Assembly (NCBI RefSeq): GCF_029309835.1
Contig: NZ_JARJHL010000011.1
Location: 124,001-188,000, forward strand
From: Paracoccus sp. DMF-8
GTDB lineage: Bacteria > Pseudomonadota > Alphaproteobacteria > Rhodobacterales > Rhodobacteraceae
DNA: 64,000 bases
Direction: 5' to 3'
The stretch's first letter is position 1, and each line of letters begins with the position of its first letter. The position numbers were made by a program, and so were the translations under genes. Below the pieces are notes generated by a model, which worked only from the letters and a program-made list of their open reading frames with translations, searched no databases and was not told the origin of the DNA. Below are positions 26,347 to 36,163 of the stretch, piece after piece.

Positions 26347-29185
26347 ATGATGGCAAAGTGGATCCCTACCGATTACAATCCCGATGATTTTGCGAACCGG
26401 CGGCATATCGGGCCTTCGCCGGCAGAGATGGCCGAGATGCTGGCGGCGGTTGGCGTGCCGGATCTGGAGGCGCTGATCGCGCAGACGGTTCCCGCGCAGA
26501 TCCGGCAAGAGGCGGGTCTGGACTGGCCCGCCTTGTCGGAATCGGCCCTGCTGGCGCGGATGCGTGAGGTGGCCGGGCGCAATCGCGTGATGACCAACCT
26601 GATCGGGCAGGGCTATTACGGCACGGTCACGCCGCCTGCGATCCAGCGCAATATTCTGGAAAACCCGGCCTGGTATACGGCCTATACGCCCTATCAGCCC
26701 GAGATCGCGCAGGGGCGGCTGGAGGCCTTGCTGAATTATCAGACCATGGTGTCGGATCTGACGGGCCTGCCGGTTGCCAATGCCAGTCTGCTGGATGAGG
26801 CGACGGCGGCGGCCGAGGCGATGACCATGGCGCAGCGGGGCGCCAAATCCAGGGCGCGGGCGTTTTTCGTCGACCGCAACCTGCATGAGCAGGTGATCGC
26901 GGTCATCCGCACCCGTGCCGAGCCGTTGGGGATCGAGGTGATCCTGGGTGCGCCCGAGGATTTGGATGCCGCCTCGGTCTTTGGCGCGATTTTCCAGTAT
27001 CCGGGGACCTATGGGCATTTGCGCGATCTGACGGATGATTGCGCGGCGCTGCATGGCGCGGGGGCCACAGCGATTGTCGCGACGGATCTGCTGGCGCTGT
27101 GTCTGCTGAAGGAACCGGGCGCGATGGGGGCGGATATCGCGGTTGGCTCGTCGCAGCGGTTCGGGGTGCCGATGGGGTATGGCGGCCCTCATGCCGCGTT
27201 CATGGCCTGTCGCGATGAGCTGAAGCGGGCGATGCCGGGGCGGATCGTCGGCGTCGGCATCGACGCCAAGGGCAACAAGGCCTATCGCCTGTCCCTGCAG
27301 ACCCGCGAGCAGCATATTCGCCGCGAAAAGGCCACGTCCAACGTCTGCACAGCGCAGGCCTTGCTGGCGGTGATGGCCTCGTTCTACGCGGTGTTTCACG
27401 GGCCTGTCGGGTTGCGGGCGATTGCGCAGCGCGTGCATCTGCATGCGGTGACGCTGGCCAATGCGCTGCGCGAGGCGGGGGCAGAGGTCGCGCCGGATGC
27501 GTTTTTCGACACGATCACGGTGCGCGTCGGCGTCGGGCAGGCGGGCATTCTGGCCGCCGCCCGGCATCGCGGTATCAACCTGCGCAAGGTCGGGCGGGAT
27601 CGTGTCGGGATTTCGGTGGATGAGACGACCGATGCGGATGTCATCGTCCGTGTGCTGGACGCCTTTGGCATCACGGAGGCGGCGGTGCCGGCCGATGCGC
27701 CCGCGATCCCCGAGGGTTTGTTGCGTGACAGCGATTATCTGACCCATCCGGTGTTCCACATGAACCGCGCAGAATCCGAGATGATGCGCTATATGCGCCG
27801 TCTGTCCGACCGCGATCTGGCGCTGGATCGCGCGATGATCCCCTTGGGTTCCTGCACGATGAAGCTGAATGCCGCAGCCGAGATGATGCCGCTGACATGG
27901 CCCGAATTCGGCGCGCTGCACCCCTTTGCGCCGCAGGATCAGGCGGCGGGCTATCACGAGATGTTTGCCGATCTGTCGGACAAGCTGTGCCGGATCACCG
28001 GCTATGACGCGTTTTCCTTGCAGCCGAACAGCGGCGCTCAGGGCGAATATGCCGGGCTTTTGACGATTGCCGCCTATCACAAATCGCGGGGCGAGGATCG
28101 CGATATCTGCCTGATCCCGGTTTCTGCCCATGGCACCAACCCGGCCAGCGCGCAGATGTGCGGGATGAAGGTCGTGGTCGTCAAATCCGCCCCGAATGGC
28201 GATATCGATCTGGAAGATTTCGCCGACAAGGCCGCCAAGGCAGGCGACCGGCTGGCGGCGGTGATGATCACCTATCCCAGCACCCATGGCGTGTTCGAGG
28301 ATACCGTGCGCGAGGTTTGCCGGCATCACCCATGACCACGGCGGGCAGGTCTATATCGACGGCGCGAATATGAATGCGCTGGTCGGTCTGGTGCGGCCCG
28401 GCGATGTCGGCGGCGATGTCAGCCATCTGAACATGCACAAGACCTTTGCCATTCCGCATGGCGGTGGTGGTCCCGGCATGGGGCCGATCGGGGTCAAGGC
28501 GCATCTGGCGCCATTTCTGCCCGCCGACCCCCGAATGGGTGAGGGGGCGGTCAGCGCGGCGCCTTGGGGATCTGCGTCGATCCTGCTGATTTCATGGGCC
28601 TATATCCTGATGATGGGCGGCGAGGGGCTGACGCAGGCAACGCGCGTCGCGATCCTGAATGCCAATTACATCGCCAGCCGGTTGCAGGCCGCCTATCCGG
28701 TGCTGTTCATGGGCAACCGGGGCCGCGTCGCGCATGAATGTATTCTGGACACGCGTCCCTTTGCCGAATTTGGCGTGACCGTGGACGATATCGCCAAGCG
28801 TCTGGTCGATAACGGTTTCCATGCCCCGACGATGAGCTGGCCGGTGGCGGGCACCTTGATGGTGGAACCGACGGAATCGGAAACCAAGGCGGAAATCGAC
28901 CGTTTCATCACCGCCCTGCTGGCCATCCGGGACGAGATCGCCGATGTCGCCGAAGGCCGCATCGCGGCCGAAGACAGCCCCCTGCGCCACGCCCCCCACA
29001 CGGTCGAGGATCTGGTCGCCGACTGGGACCGCGCCTATTCGCGCGAACAGGGCTGTTTCCCGGCGGGGGCGTTCCGGGTGGACAAATACTGGCCCCTCGT
29101 TGGGCGGGTGGACAATGCCTATGGCGACCGCAACCTGATCTGCACCTGCCCCCCGGTCGAGGATTACGCGCAGGCCGCACAGTAA
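26347..29185 (+). CDS. gcvP: Glycine dehydrogenase (decarboxylating, P protein), frame disrupted
   Basis: The PLP-dependent enzyme that decarboxylates glycine onto GcvH. The first frame runs from about 26347 ([20 protein letters not shown]) to 28335; the second carries on from [20 protein letters not shown] to 29185. The break is at 28318-28321 (TGCCGG), where one extra C disrupts [12 protein letters not shown]. The PLP-lysine segment [18 protein letters not shown] lies after the break, so the first fragment alone would be inactive. Repaired length is about 945 residues, normal for single-chain GcvP. The start is uncertain among ATGs at 26329, 26347 and 26350. A strong terminator follows. Confidence 0.9.
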
Positions 29186-29194
29186 GCCGCCCCG

Positions 29195-29228
29195 CCAGTG
29201 ACCGCAGTCTGACGGCTGCGGTCACTGG
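29195..29228 (+). terminator. Terminator hairpin after gcvP
   Basis: A perfect 13-bp stem, CCAGTGACCGCAG (29195-29207) and CTGCGGTCACTGG (29216-29228), with an 8-nt loop and a downstream CTTTT. It ends the glycine-cleavage operon. Confidence 0.8.
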
Positions 29229-29296
29229 CATGACCTTTTGGCATTCGACCGGATTCGAGTTGGGGGTTTGAGCCCATTGCGGACAGTCTTGCCCGG

Positions 29297-29653
29297 CTAC
29301 TGATACTCCTCCCCTTCATCACCGTAGATGCCGGCGCTGAGGTCTTCAGCAAGTTGGCGCAGTAGCTTGCGAAGAAAGCTGCTTGGCTCATCGAAGTCTC
29401 GCGATGCGTTTACAGAGGCGCGGCCGTCGCTCCATCGCAGCGCACGGACCCATGCCTGCGCCTCCTCAACCCAAATTTCAGCGTCACCGTCGGTCGATGT
29501 CCTGCTGATCCGTTCGCCACTTTCCGGGTTCACAACCGAGCGCTCTGCTTCTTGAGAAAGGCGCAACAGAGGGTGCTTGGCAACAACCCCTTTCCATTCC
29601 TGAAGAGTGACCGCAGCACCTTTCGCTCTCTCTAGATGGATACAGTATGCCAT
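29297..29653 (-). CDS. Hypothetical protein, compositionally distinct
   Basis: A 118-residue soluble protein, MAYCIHLERAKGAAVTLQEW at its start, with no signal or membrane segment and an acidic C-terminus (GDEGEEYQ). Base composition is visibly lower in GC, and codon choice is less biased, than in gcvP and mxaX on either side, suggesting recent acquisition. The opening resembles small orphan proteins I have seen as uncharacterised single genes; an immunity-like role is only a guess. A purine-rich GGGGGGCGA precedes the ATG. No toxin, transposase or repeat accompanies it. Confidence 0.6.
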   Translation of the reverse strand: MAYCIHLERAKGAAVTLQEWKGVVAKHPLLRLSQEAERSVVNPESGERISRTSTDGDAEIWVEEAQAWVRALRWSDGRASVNASRDFDEPSSFLRKLLRQLAEDLSAGIYGDEGEEYQ

Positions 29654-29788
29654 TTCACTATCGCCCCCCGCTAAACAGTTTGAATGACTGTTTTGTCCCG
29701 CATAGCAGACATTATCATTGCGATCCGATCCGCGTTGAATTCTGACGGAAAATCATGGTCGGGGTGTCTGCAAAAGCCGTGGGGTCGG

Positions 29789-30466
29789 TCAGCCGCCTTC
29801 GAAATAGCGCAGGCCCTTGACCACCAGATCGGCGATGGAATTCGCGCCCAGTTTTTCCTTCAGCACAAGGCTGACGTTCGACACGGTCTTGTAGCTGATG
29901 CAGGCGCGGTCGGCGATGTCGCGATAGGACAGGCCGTCGGTGATCATGCCCTGGATTTCCTCTTCCCTTGGGGTCAGGCGGGTGCCGGTCTTGCTGCGGG
30001 CGCCGGGGACGTTCATCAGCGCGATCTGGGTTGCCAGCCGCGTGTCCAGATAGTTGTCGCCGCGCAGGACCTGCGTGATCGCGGTGCAGACCTCGGACGG
30101 GGCCGAATCCTTGTTGATCAGGCCGTTCGCGCCCGCCTCCAGCGCGCGGCGGGCCAGGATCGGGCTGCGGTGCATGGTGAAAACCAGCATCGGAATACCG
30201 GGGTCCAGCCTGCGGATGCGGGTGATCAGCTTGATGCCCGCGACCTTATGGTCGCCGAATGTCAGGTCCACGACGATGATGTCGGGGCGGTTGTTGCGCC
30301 ATGCCCGCCAGCCGTCGATGACGCTGGCCGCCGTCGCGATTTCGCAGGGGAAATTCACGCGCAGGATGCGTTCCCACCCCTCGACCACGACGGGGTGGTC
30401 GTCGATGATCAGGACGCGGGGGACCTTGTGGCCGTTCTTGGCGGGGGCTTCGCTCAGCGCATTCAT
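29789..30466 (-). CDS. mxaX: Methanol oxidation response regulator MxaX
   Basis: A 225-residue LuxR-type response regulator. The receiver (about 15-135) has Asp67 as phospho-acceptor (IIVVDLTFGD) and the conserved lysine in GLINKDSAP. The C-terminal HTH (about 155-220) has LTPREEEIQGMITDGLSYRD. In Paracoccus denitrificans, mxaZYX lies divergent to mxaF and MxaX/MxaY activate methanol dehydrogenase expression; the same layout is seen here. The start overlaps the mxaY stop by 4 nt (30463-30466). Confidence 0.9.
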   Translation of the reverse strand: MNALSEAPAKNGHKVPRVLIIDDHPVVVEGWERILRVNFPCEIATAASVIDGWRAWRNNRPDIIVVDLTFGDHKVAGIKLITRIRRLDPGIPMLVFTMHRSPILARRALEAGANGLINKDSAPSEVCTAITQVLRGDNYLDTRLATQIALMNVPGARSKTGTRLTPREEEIQGMITDGLSYRDIADRACISYKTVSNVSLVLKEKLGANSIADLVVKGLRYFEGG

Positions 30467-31872
30467 TCGAGTGGCATCCTTAGTTCGGTCAGGGTCCAGC
30501 CTTCGTCCCGCCAGGGCGGCAGATAGGTGCCGCCAAGGGCGCGGGCGCGGTCGCGTATGCCGATCTGCCCCATGCTGGGGCTGGCGTTCAAGCCGGGGCC
30601 GATGCCGTTGTCGGCGACGCGGGTGACGATGGCGCCGCTGCCGCGCAACAGCTTCAACGAGACCCGGATATGGTCCGCCTGTCCGTGACGCAAGGCATTC
30701 AGCACGCTTTCACGCACGAAACGATAGATCGACAATTCACCCAGATGACTCGTTGATACGCCCTTATCCGCCGAAAGTGTGATGCGGCCCTCGGGCGCGA
30801 TTTCCGACAGCGAGGCGACCAGTTCTTCCAGCAGCTCGCTGAGGCTGGCGTCGCCGGCCAGCATCGGACGCAGGTCGTTGATCGCGTCGCGGGTGCCGCG
30901 CTGGACCTCGGCGGCGTGGCGGGCGATGGCGTCCAGCGCCTCGTTCAACTGGGCAAGGCCGGGGCCGGTGACCTGCGTCGCGGCGGCTTCGGCCTGCTGG
31001 ACGGCGGCGCGGACCGCGAACAGCAGGGGGCCCATTTCGTCATGCAGATCGGATGCGATGGCGGCGCGTTCGGCCTCGGACAGGTTGATCAGCCGGGCCT
31101 GCAACAGATCGTTTTCCGCCCGCTGCGCCTGCAGGTGCGAGGGCAAGCTCGTTCACGCGGCTTCGGCAAGGCTGGCCAGTTCGACGAACTGGCTGTCCGG
31201 CGCGCGCCGGGTCAGGTCGCCCGCCTGAATATGGGCCATGGCATCCTGCACCAGTTGCAGGCGCCGCAGGACAAAGACGGTCAGGCCGACGGCCAGCGCG
31301 ATCAGCGACAGGGCGGTGCCGATCAGCACCGGCAGGACGATGCGGAAATCCTCCCATGCTTCGGCGATTTCGTCATTCGGGTCGGTCGAGATATGCAGGA
31401 ACCCCAGCACGTTCGGATAGCGGGTGATGGCCAGGCGATCCTCGCTCATCTCGGGGCGCATCAGGGCCGCGAACCAGGCGGGCGGCGGGTCCTCATCCTG
31501 AGGTTCCGGCATGGTCGGGCGCATAGATCGGGTCACCCGCGGGTCGGTGATATCAGCGGCGACATGGCGCAACCCGTCCAGTTCATCGGCAAGCTGGCGG
31601 GCAATCGCCATGGTATCATCGGTGCCGCGCGTTTCCTGCGGCAGGCGCATGCTGGCCGAGGCGCGGGCGATGCCATAGGCGGACTGGATTTCCTGATTCA
31701 CCGCCTCGCGCGCGTTGACGATCAGGATGGTCGCCACGGCGACGCATCAAAGCAGCCCGAATACCGCCGAGACCAGACCGACCAGCAGCCGGATCGGGAT
31801 ACGGCGCTGGAACATCGTGCCGACAAGGCCCGAGGTCTGCTCGGCACGGCCGATCTGGGCGCTCTGGCTCAT
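30463..31872 (-). CDS. mxaY: Methanol oxidation sensor kinase MxaY, two in-frame stops
   Basis: A NarX/DegS-type sensor kinase for MxaX. Start ATG 31872 overlaps the mxaZ stop. Order: N-terminal membrane helix, periplasmic sensor, second helix (about VLPVLIGTALSLIALAVGLT), HAMP-like region, HisKA_3 with HDEMGPLLF, and HATPase (DNGIGPG). All segments are in one frame, yet TGA codons interrupt it at 31747-31749 and 31153-31155. Near the second, a missing base plus an extra C about 15 nt later would turn EAA-stop-TSLPSHLQ into EAAVNELASHLQ, a typical HAMP-kinase linker. Repaired length is about 469 residues. Compensating indels or base errors are likelier than three separate genes. Confidence 0.82.
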
Positions 31873-32399
31873 TCGCCGACCCTGGGCTCTGGGGTTTCGG
31901 CGGCGTCGGGGTGGCCCGAGAGGGCGGCCTCTGCGGCGGCGGGGTGATCGACCCCGGCGCGGCGCTGGACCAGATATTGCTGGACGATCGGGCCGAAACT
32001 TTCGCCGTCGCGCAGCGCATCGGGGCGCGACAGGTCATCCAGAAGCTGCGTCAGGGGCAGGTCGGGGTCATTGGCATGCACCTCATACCAAAGCTGGGCG
32101 GCGCGGTTGACGACCATGCGCGCGCTTTCGCGATATTGCGCATCCAGCGCCGTCAGCCGCGGTTCGATATCCGCGCGGGGCGTGTCGGTGATGCGGGCCA
32201 GAAAACCGGCGGGATCTTCGGTATCGCCGATTTCCAGCCACGCGCTGCCTTGCGCCGGCGACGCGGCGGTGGTTTCGGCAGCAGTTTCCGAAGCAGCGGG
32301 CAGGGTTTCATCTTCATCCTGACGACATGCGGACAGGGTCGCGGCGGCCATGATCAGGGCGGCCACGACGGCGGTTGTGCTGGGTCGCTTGGGAACCAT
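31869..32399 (-). CDS. mxaZ: MxaZ-like lipoprotein of the methanol oxidation regulatory operon
   Basis: A 176-residue predicted lipoprotein: signal peptide with lipobox LSAC (Cys at about residue 25), an alanine/threonine-rich linker, then a helical domain (about 60-150; RITDTPRADIEPRLTALD). Named by position: first gene of the mxaZYX operon, divergent from mxaF, as in P. denitrificans. It may act with the MxaY sensor at the membrane; no biochemical function is known to me. The stop overlaps the mxaY ATG by 4 nt. Confidence 0.8.
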   Translation of the reverse strand: MVPKRPSTTAVVAALIMAAATLSACRQDEDETLPAASETAAETTAASPAQGSAWLEIGDTEDPAGFLARITDTPRADIEPRLTALDAQYRESARMVVNRAAQLWYEVHANDPDLPLTQLLDDLSRPDALRDGESFGPIVQQYLVQRRAGVDHPAAAEAALSGHPDAAETPEPRVGE

Positions 32400-32716
32400 T
32401 CCGTGCGCCTCCCGCCGACAGAAGATGATTCGCGGGCGCTGTCGTCCCGATTTTCGAAAGTTAGGTCCACCTTAGGTTTTAGACAACCTGCGAACCTTCG
32501 CACAATGGTATGACGCATTCGCTGTTGACACACGAAACCCCCTGATTTGGGCAGGGTAAATCCCCTGTCAAAGTCGGGTCATCACCCATCAAGACGGCAG
32601 GGGTGGCTGGTGTTTCAATCAACATGGTTGGCGCAGGAGGATTGCCGACTTCCGGTCGTGGAGGCGACCCGGAGATCGCGACAGGCGCCTATTGCCGAAT
32701 GGGGAGAGAGAACGTG
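32400..32716 (+). promoter_or_regulatory. Divergent mxaZ-mxaF intergenic control region
   Basis: A 317-nt region without a gene. It holds the TTAGGT pair (32461-32477), a TTGACA element (32525-32530) without a good -10 at standard spacing, and a short inverted repeat CAGGG/CCCTG (32552-32556, 32563-32567). A GGGGAGAGAGAA ribosome site lies before the mxaF ATG. The weak -10 fits an activator-dependent promoter. Which element MxaX binds cannot be told from sequence alone. Confidence 0.55.
32461..32477. promoter_or_regulatory. Tandem TTAGGT repeat, candidate regulator site
   Basis: TTAGGT-N5-TTAGGT on + (ACCTAA-N5-ACCTAA on the mxaZ strand), an exact hexamer repeat at 11-bp spacing, starting 62 nt upstream of the mxaZ ATG and about 240 nt upstream of mxaF. 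It matches the pair before pqqA (13823-13839) in sequence, spacing and orientation to the nearest start codon. Confidence 0.4.
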
Positions 32717-34609
32717 ATGAACAGACTAGCACGAAACGGGATGCGTCAGACATCGGCGCTTGCGCTGACGATAGCGCTTGGCGTCGCGGCGGGACCCGCG
32801 CTGGCCAATGACCAGCTGGTCGAGCTGGCCAAGGACCCGGCGAACTGGGTCATGACCGGTCGCGACTACAACGCGCAGAACTATTCGGAAATGACCGAAA
32901 TCAACAAGGAAAACGTCAAGCAGCTGCGCCCGGCATGGTCGTTCTCGACCGGCGTTCTGCATGGGCACGAAGGCACGCCGCTGGTCGTCGGTGACAAGAT
33001 GTATGTCCATACGCCTTTCCCGAACACCGTCTTTGCGCTGGATCTGAACGATCCGGGCCATATCCTGTGGCAAAACAAGCCCAAGCAGAACCCGACCGCG
33101 CGGACCGTTGCCTGCTGTGACGTGGTGAACCGCGGTCTGGCCTATTGGCCGGGCGACGACAGCCGTGGCCCTCTGGTGTTCCGCACCCAGCTTGACGGTC
33201 AGGTCGTCGCGATGGATGCCGAAAGCGGCGAAACGGTCTGGGCGATGGAAGTCGCCGACATCCGCGTCGGCGCGACCCTGACCATCGCACCCTATGTCAT
33301 CAAGGACATGGTTGTGATCGGTTCCTCGGGCGCCGAACTGGGGGTTCGCGGTTATGTCACGGCGCTTGACGTGAAAACCGGCGAACAGCGCTGGCGTGCC
33401 TTTGCGACCGGCCCGGACGAAGAACTGCTGCTGGCGGATGACTTCAACGCGCCGAACCCGCATTACGGTCAGAAAAATCTGGGCACGGAGACCTGGGAAG
33501 GCGAAGCCTGGAAAATCGGCGGCGGCACCAACTGGGGTTGGTATGCCTATGACCCCGAAGAGGATCTGTTCTATTACGGTTCGGGCAACCCGGCGCCGTG
33601 GAACGAAACCATGCGTCCGGGCGACAACAAATGGACCATGGCGATCTGGGGCCGTGAGGCCACCACGGGCGAGGCGAAATTCGCCTATCAGAAAACCCCG
33701 CATGACGAATGGGACTATGCCGGCGTCAACGTCATGATGCTGTCGGTGCAGAAGGACAAGGAAGGCAACGAACGCAAGCTGCTGACCCACCCCGACCGCA
33801 ACGGCATCGTCTATACGCTGGACCGCACCAATGGCGACCTGGTTTCGGCCGACAAGATGGACGATACGGTCAACTGGGTGAAAGAGGTCAATCTGGAAAC
33901 CGGCCTGCCGCTGCGCGATCCGGAATTCGGCACGCGCATGGACCACATGGCCCGCGACATCTGTCCTTCGGCGATGGGTTACCACAACCAGGGCCATGAC
34001 AGCTATGACCCGGAACGCGAACTGTTCTTTATGGGGATCAACCATATCTGCATGGATTGGGAACCGTTCATGCTGCCCTACCGTGCCGGCCAGTTCTTTG
34101 TCGGTGCGACGCTGAACATGTATCCGGGACCGAAAGGCGACCGTCAGAACGCCCTGGGTCTGGGTCAGATCAAGGCCTATAACGCCATCTCGGGCGAGAT
34201 GAAATGGGAGCACATGGAACGCTTTGCCGTCTGGGGCGGCACCATGGCGACCGCTGGCGGCCTGACCTTCTACGGCACGCTGGACGGCTTCATCAAGGCG
34301 CGTGACAGCGACACGGGCGACCTGCTGTGGAAATTCAAGCTGCCCTCGGGCGTGATCGGTCACCCGATGACCTATCAGCACGATGGTCGCCAATATGTCG
34401 CCATTTACTACGGCGTCGGCGGCTGGCCGGGTGTGGGTCTGGTCTTTGACCTTGCCGACCCGACGGCTGGTCTGGGTTCTGTCGGTGCCTTCAAACGCCT
34501 GCAGGAATACACTCAGATGGGCGGCGGCATCATGGTCTTCTCGATCGATGGCGAAGGCCCGTATTCTGACCCGATGGTTGGTGAATACGTGTCGGGTCAG
34601 CCTGCCTGA
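32717..34609 (+). CDS. mxaF: Methanol dehydrogenase large subunit, calcium type
   Basis: A 630-residue PQQ- and Ca2+-dependent methanol dehydrogenase alpha subunit, periplasmic. The signal peptide ends after Ala30. In mature numbering the vicinal disulfide cysteines are 103-104 (precursor 133-134), the calcium ligands Glu177 (207) and Asn261 (291), and the catalytic base Asp303 (333, DEWDYAG). The residue two after the base is Ala335, not the Asp that marks lanthanide-type XoxF, so this is a true MxaF. Start ATG 32717 follows GGGGAGAGAG. It heads mxaFJGIRSACKLD, divergent from mxaZYX. The frame is intact. Confidence 0.98.
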   Translation: MNRLARNGMRQTSALALTIALGVAAGPALANDQLVELAKDPANWVMTGRDYNAQNYSEMTEINKENVKQLRPAWSFSTGVLHGHEGTPLVVGDKMYVHTPFPNTVFALDLNDPGHILWQNKPKQNPTARTVACCDVVNRGLAYWPGDDSRGPLVFRTQLDGQVVAMDAESGETVWAMEVADIRVGATLTIAPYVIKDMVVIGSSGAELGVRGYVTALDVKTGEQRWRAFATGPDEELLLADDFNAPNPHYGQKNLGTETWEGEAWKIGGGTNWGWYAYDPEEDLFYYGSGNPAPWNETMRPGDNKWTMAIWGREATTGEAKFAYQKTPHDEWDYAGVNVMMLSVQKDKEGNERKLLTHPDRNGIVYTLDRTNGDLVSADKMDDTVNWVKEVNLETGLPLRDPEFGTRMDHMARDICPSAMGYHNQGHDSYDPERELFFMGINHICMDWEPFMLPYRAGQFFVGATLNMYPGPKGDRQNALGLGQIKAYNAISGEMKWEHMERFAVWGGTMATAGGLTFYGTLDGFIKARDSDTGDLLWKFKLPSGVIGHPMTYQHDGRQYVAIYYGVGGWPGVGLVFDLADPTAGLGSVGAFKRLQEYTQMGGGIMVFSIDGEGPYSDPMVGEYVSGQPA

Positions 34610-34624
34610 TCTGGCGATGACGGA

Positions 34625-34649
34625 CAGTCGGCCGGGCGACGGCCGACTG
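34625..34649 (+). terminator. Hairpin between mxaF and mxaJ
   Basis: A perfect 10-bp stem, CAGTCGGCCG (34625-34634) and CGGCCGACTG (34640-34649), with a 5-nt loop and no T tract. It probably protects the mxaF message 3' end, allowing more MxaF than MxaJ. Confidence 0.6.
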
Positions 34650-34678
34650 CACCTGACCTGAAAATCTGGAGAGATGAC

Positions 34679-35527
34679 ATGAAACCCCTTGCTCTGCGTG
34701 GTGCCCTGATCGGCACCGCATTGATGGCGCTGCCCCTGGCCGCATCGGCCGAAGGCGCCGCCGAGGTTGACCCGAATGCCCTGCGCGTCTGCGCCTCGAC
34801 CAAGGACGCGCCCTATTCGGACAGGGACGGTTCCGGTTTTGAAAACCGCATCGCCGCCGTTCTGGCCGAAGAAACCGGGATGACGCTGGATCTGGTGATG
34901 ATCGACAAGGATGCGATCTATCTGGTTCGCGACGGTGTCGATGAAAACCTGTGCGACGTGCTGGTGGGCGTCGATGCGGGCGACGAGCGGTTGCTGACCT
35001 CTGATCCCTATTACAAGACCGGCTATGCGCTGGTGTCCCGTCAGGATCGCAACTTCGACGGCGACACCTGGCAGTCGGTGGATCAGGAAGGCTTCAACAC
35101 CTTTGCCATGCGCTATCACACCCCGGCGGAAACGATCCTGAAATATACGGGTCGCTACGAATACAACATGATCTACCACGCCTCGCTGTCGAACTTCGAG
35201 GACCGGCGCAACAAATACACCCAGATCCCGGCTTCGCTGGTGGTGTCCGAAGTGTCGGCGGGCAATGCCGATCTGGGCATCATCTTTGCCCCGGAAGCCG
35301 CGCGTTACGTCCGCGACAGCCGCGAACCGCTGAAGATGACGCTGATCACCAACGGGATCGAGCGTGCGGACGGTGTCGTCATCCCGCTGCAATACGAACA
35401 GGCCGTGGGCATCGCGAAATCGCGTCCGGAACTGGTCGAACCCATCAACAAGGCGCTGGTCTCTGGCAAGGACAAGATTGACGCCATCCTGAAAGAGGAG
35501 GGCATCCCGACGATGCCGCTAAGCTGA
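34679..35527 (+). CDS. mxaJ: Methanol oxidation protein MxaJ
   Basis: A 282-residue periplasmic solute-binding-like protein required for methanol dehydrogenase assembly. Signal peptide about 1-24 (ends AASAEGA). The mature part is like bacterial extracellular binding protein family 3: [20 protein letters not shown], then [20 protein letters not shown]. It has been seen associated with MxaFI in some methylotrophs. TCTGGAGAGATGAC precedes the ATG. mxaG starts 2 nt after its stop. Confidence 0.95.
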   Translation: MKPLALRGALIGTALMALPLAASAEGAAEVDPNALRVCASTKDAPYSDRDGSGFENRIAAVLAEETGMTLDLVMIDKDAIYLVRDGVDENLCDVLVGVDAGDERLLTSDPYYKTGYALVSRQDRNFDGDTWQSVDQEGFNTFAMRYHTPAETILKYTGRYEYNMIYHASLSNFEDRRNKYTQIPASLVVSEVSAGNADLGIIFAPEAARYVRDSREPLKMTLITNGIERADGVVIPLQYEQAVGIAKSRPELVEPINKALVSGKDKIDAILKEEGIPTMPLS

Positions 35528-35529
35528 AT

Positions 35530-36087
35530 ATGAACCAACACAGCAAAACGAAGCTTGCCCTTGTGGCAGCCGCAGCGATCCTGGCGGGCAGCGCAGCATT
35601 CGCGCAGCAGCAGTTCTACAATATCGTGGACGGATCGCCGCTGAGCTTCGACGACGCCATGGAAGAAGGCCGTGATACCGAAGCCGTGAAACATTTCATG
35701 GAAACGGGCGAAAATCTTTACAATGAAAGCGAAGATCCCGAAGTCATGGCCGAGGCGGAAGACCTGTATCTGGCGATGTGTTCGGGGTGTCACGGCCATT
35801 ATGCCGAGGGCAAGATCGGCCCCGGCCTGAATGACGACTACTGGACCTATCCCAGCAACGACACCGATGTTGGCCTGTTTTCAACGCTGTATGGCGGGGC
35901 GACGGGTCAGATGGGGCCGATGTGGGGGTCGCTGACGCTGGATGAAATGCTGCACACGATGGCCTGGGTGCGGCACCTCTATGTCGGCGAGCCGAACACT
36001 GCGGGCTGGCTGACCGAGGAACAGCGCGCCCGTTTCACCCCTTTCAAACCCAAGGAAAAGGACAAGGCTGACAGCGAACAGTCCTGA
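35530..36087 (+). CDS. mxaG: Cytochrome c-L (c551i), electron acceptor of methanol dehydrogenase
   Basis: A 185-residue periplasmic c-type cytochrome that takes electrons directly from PQQ in MxaF. Signal peptide about 1-26. One heme site, CSGCH (Cys84, Cys87, His88); methionines downstream in [11 protein letters not shown] can supply the axial ligand. The acidic mature sequence ([23 protein letters not shown]) is typical of cytochrome c-L. The C-terminus is lysine-rich ([15 protein letters not shown]). Confidence 0.96.
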   Translation: MNQHSKTKLALVAAAAILAGSAAFAQQQFYNIVDGSPLSFDDAMEEGRDTEAVKHFMETGENLYNESEDPEVMAEAEDLYLAMCSGCHGHYAEGKIGPGLNDDYWTYPSNDTDVGLFSTLYGGATGQMGPMWGSLTLDEMLHTMAWVRHLYVGEPNTAGWLTEEQRARFTPFKPKEKDKADSEQS

Positions 36088-36102
36088 CCCGGCACCACCC
36101 CT

Positions 36103-36123
36103 CCGGGCGGCCTGTTCGCCCGG
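36103..36123 (+). terminator. Hairpin between mxaG and mxaI
   Basis: A 7-bp stem, CCGGGCG (36103-36109) and CGCCCGG (36117-36123), with a 7-nt loop and no T tract. It lies between the mxaG stop and the mxaI GAGGAGGAGG ribosome site. Confidence 0.4.
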
Positions 36124-36163
36124 CAGGACCCTGCAAGGCAATCATTCCTGAGGAGGAGGACAG

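Noticed and set aside
26347..29185. Natural two-subunit glycine dehydrogenase (GcvPA and GcvPB)
   Set aside because: True two-subunit forms split near the middle, with a proper start for each part. Here the break is at about 70 percent of the length, inside a conserved segment, with no ribosome site.
31747..31749. Selenocysteine at the TGA codons in mxaY
   Set aside because: No selenoprotein family relation and no supporting context; sensor kinases of this type do not use it. Base or indel error is simpler.
32717..34609. Lanthanide-dependent XoxF rather than MxaF
   Set aside because: The position two residues after the catalytic Asp is Ala335, whereas XoxF has Asp, and the gene heads a full mxaFJGI operon.
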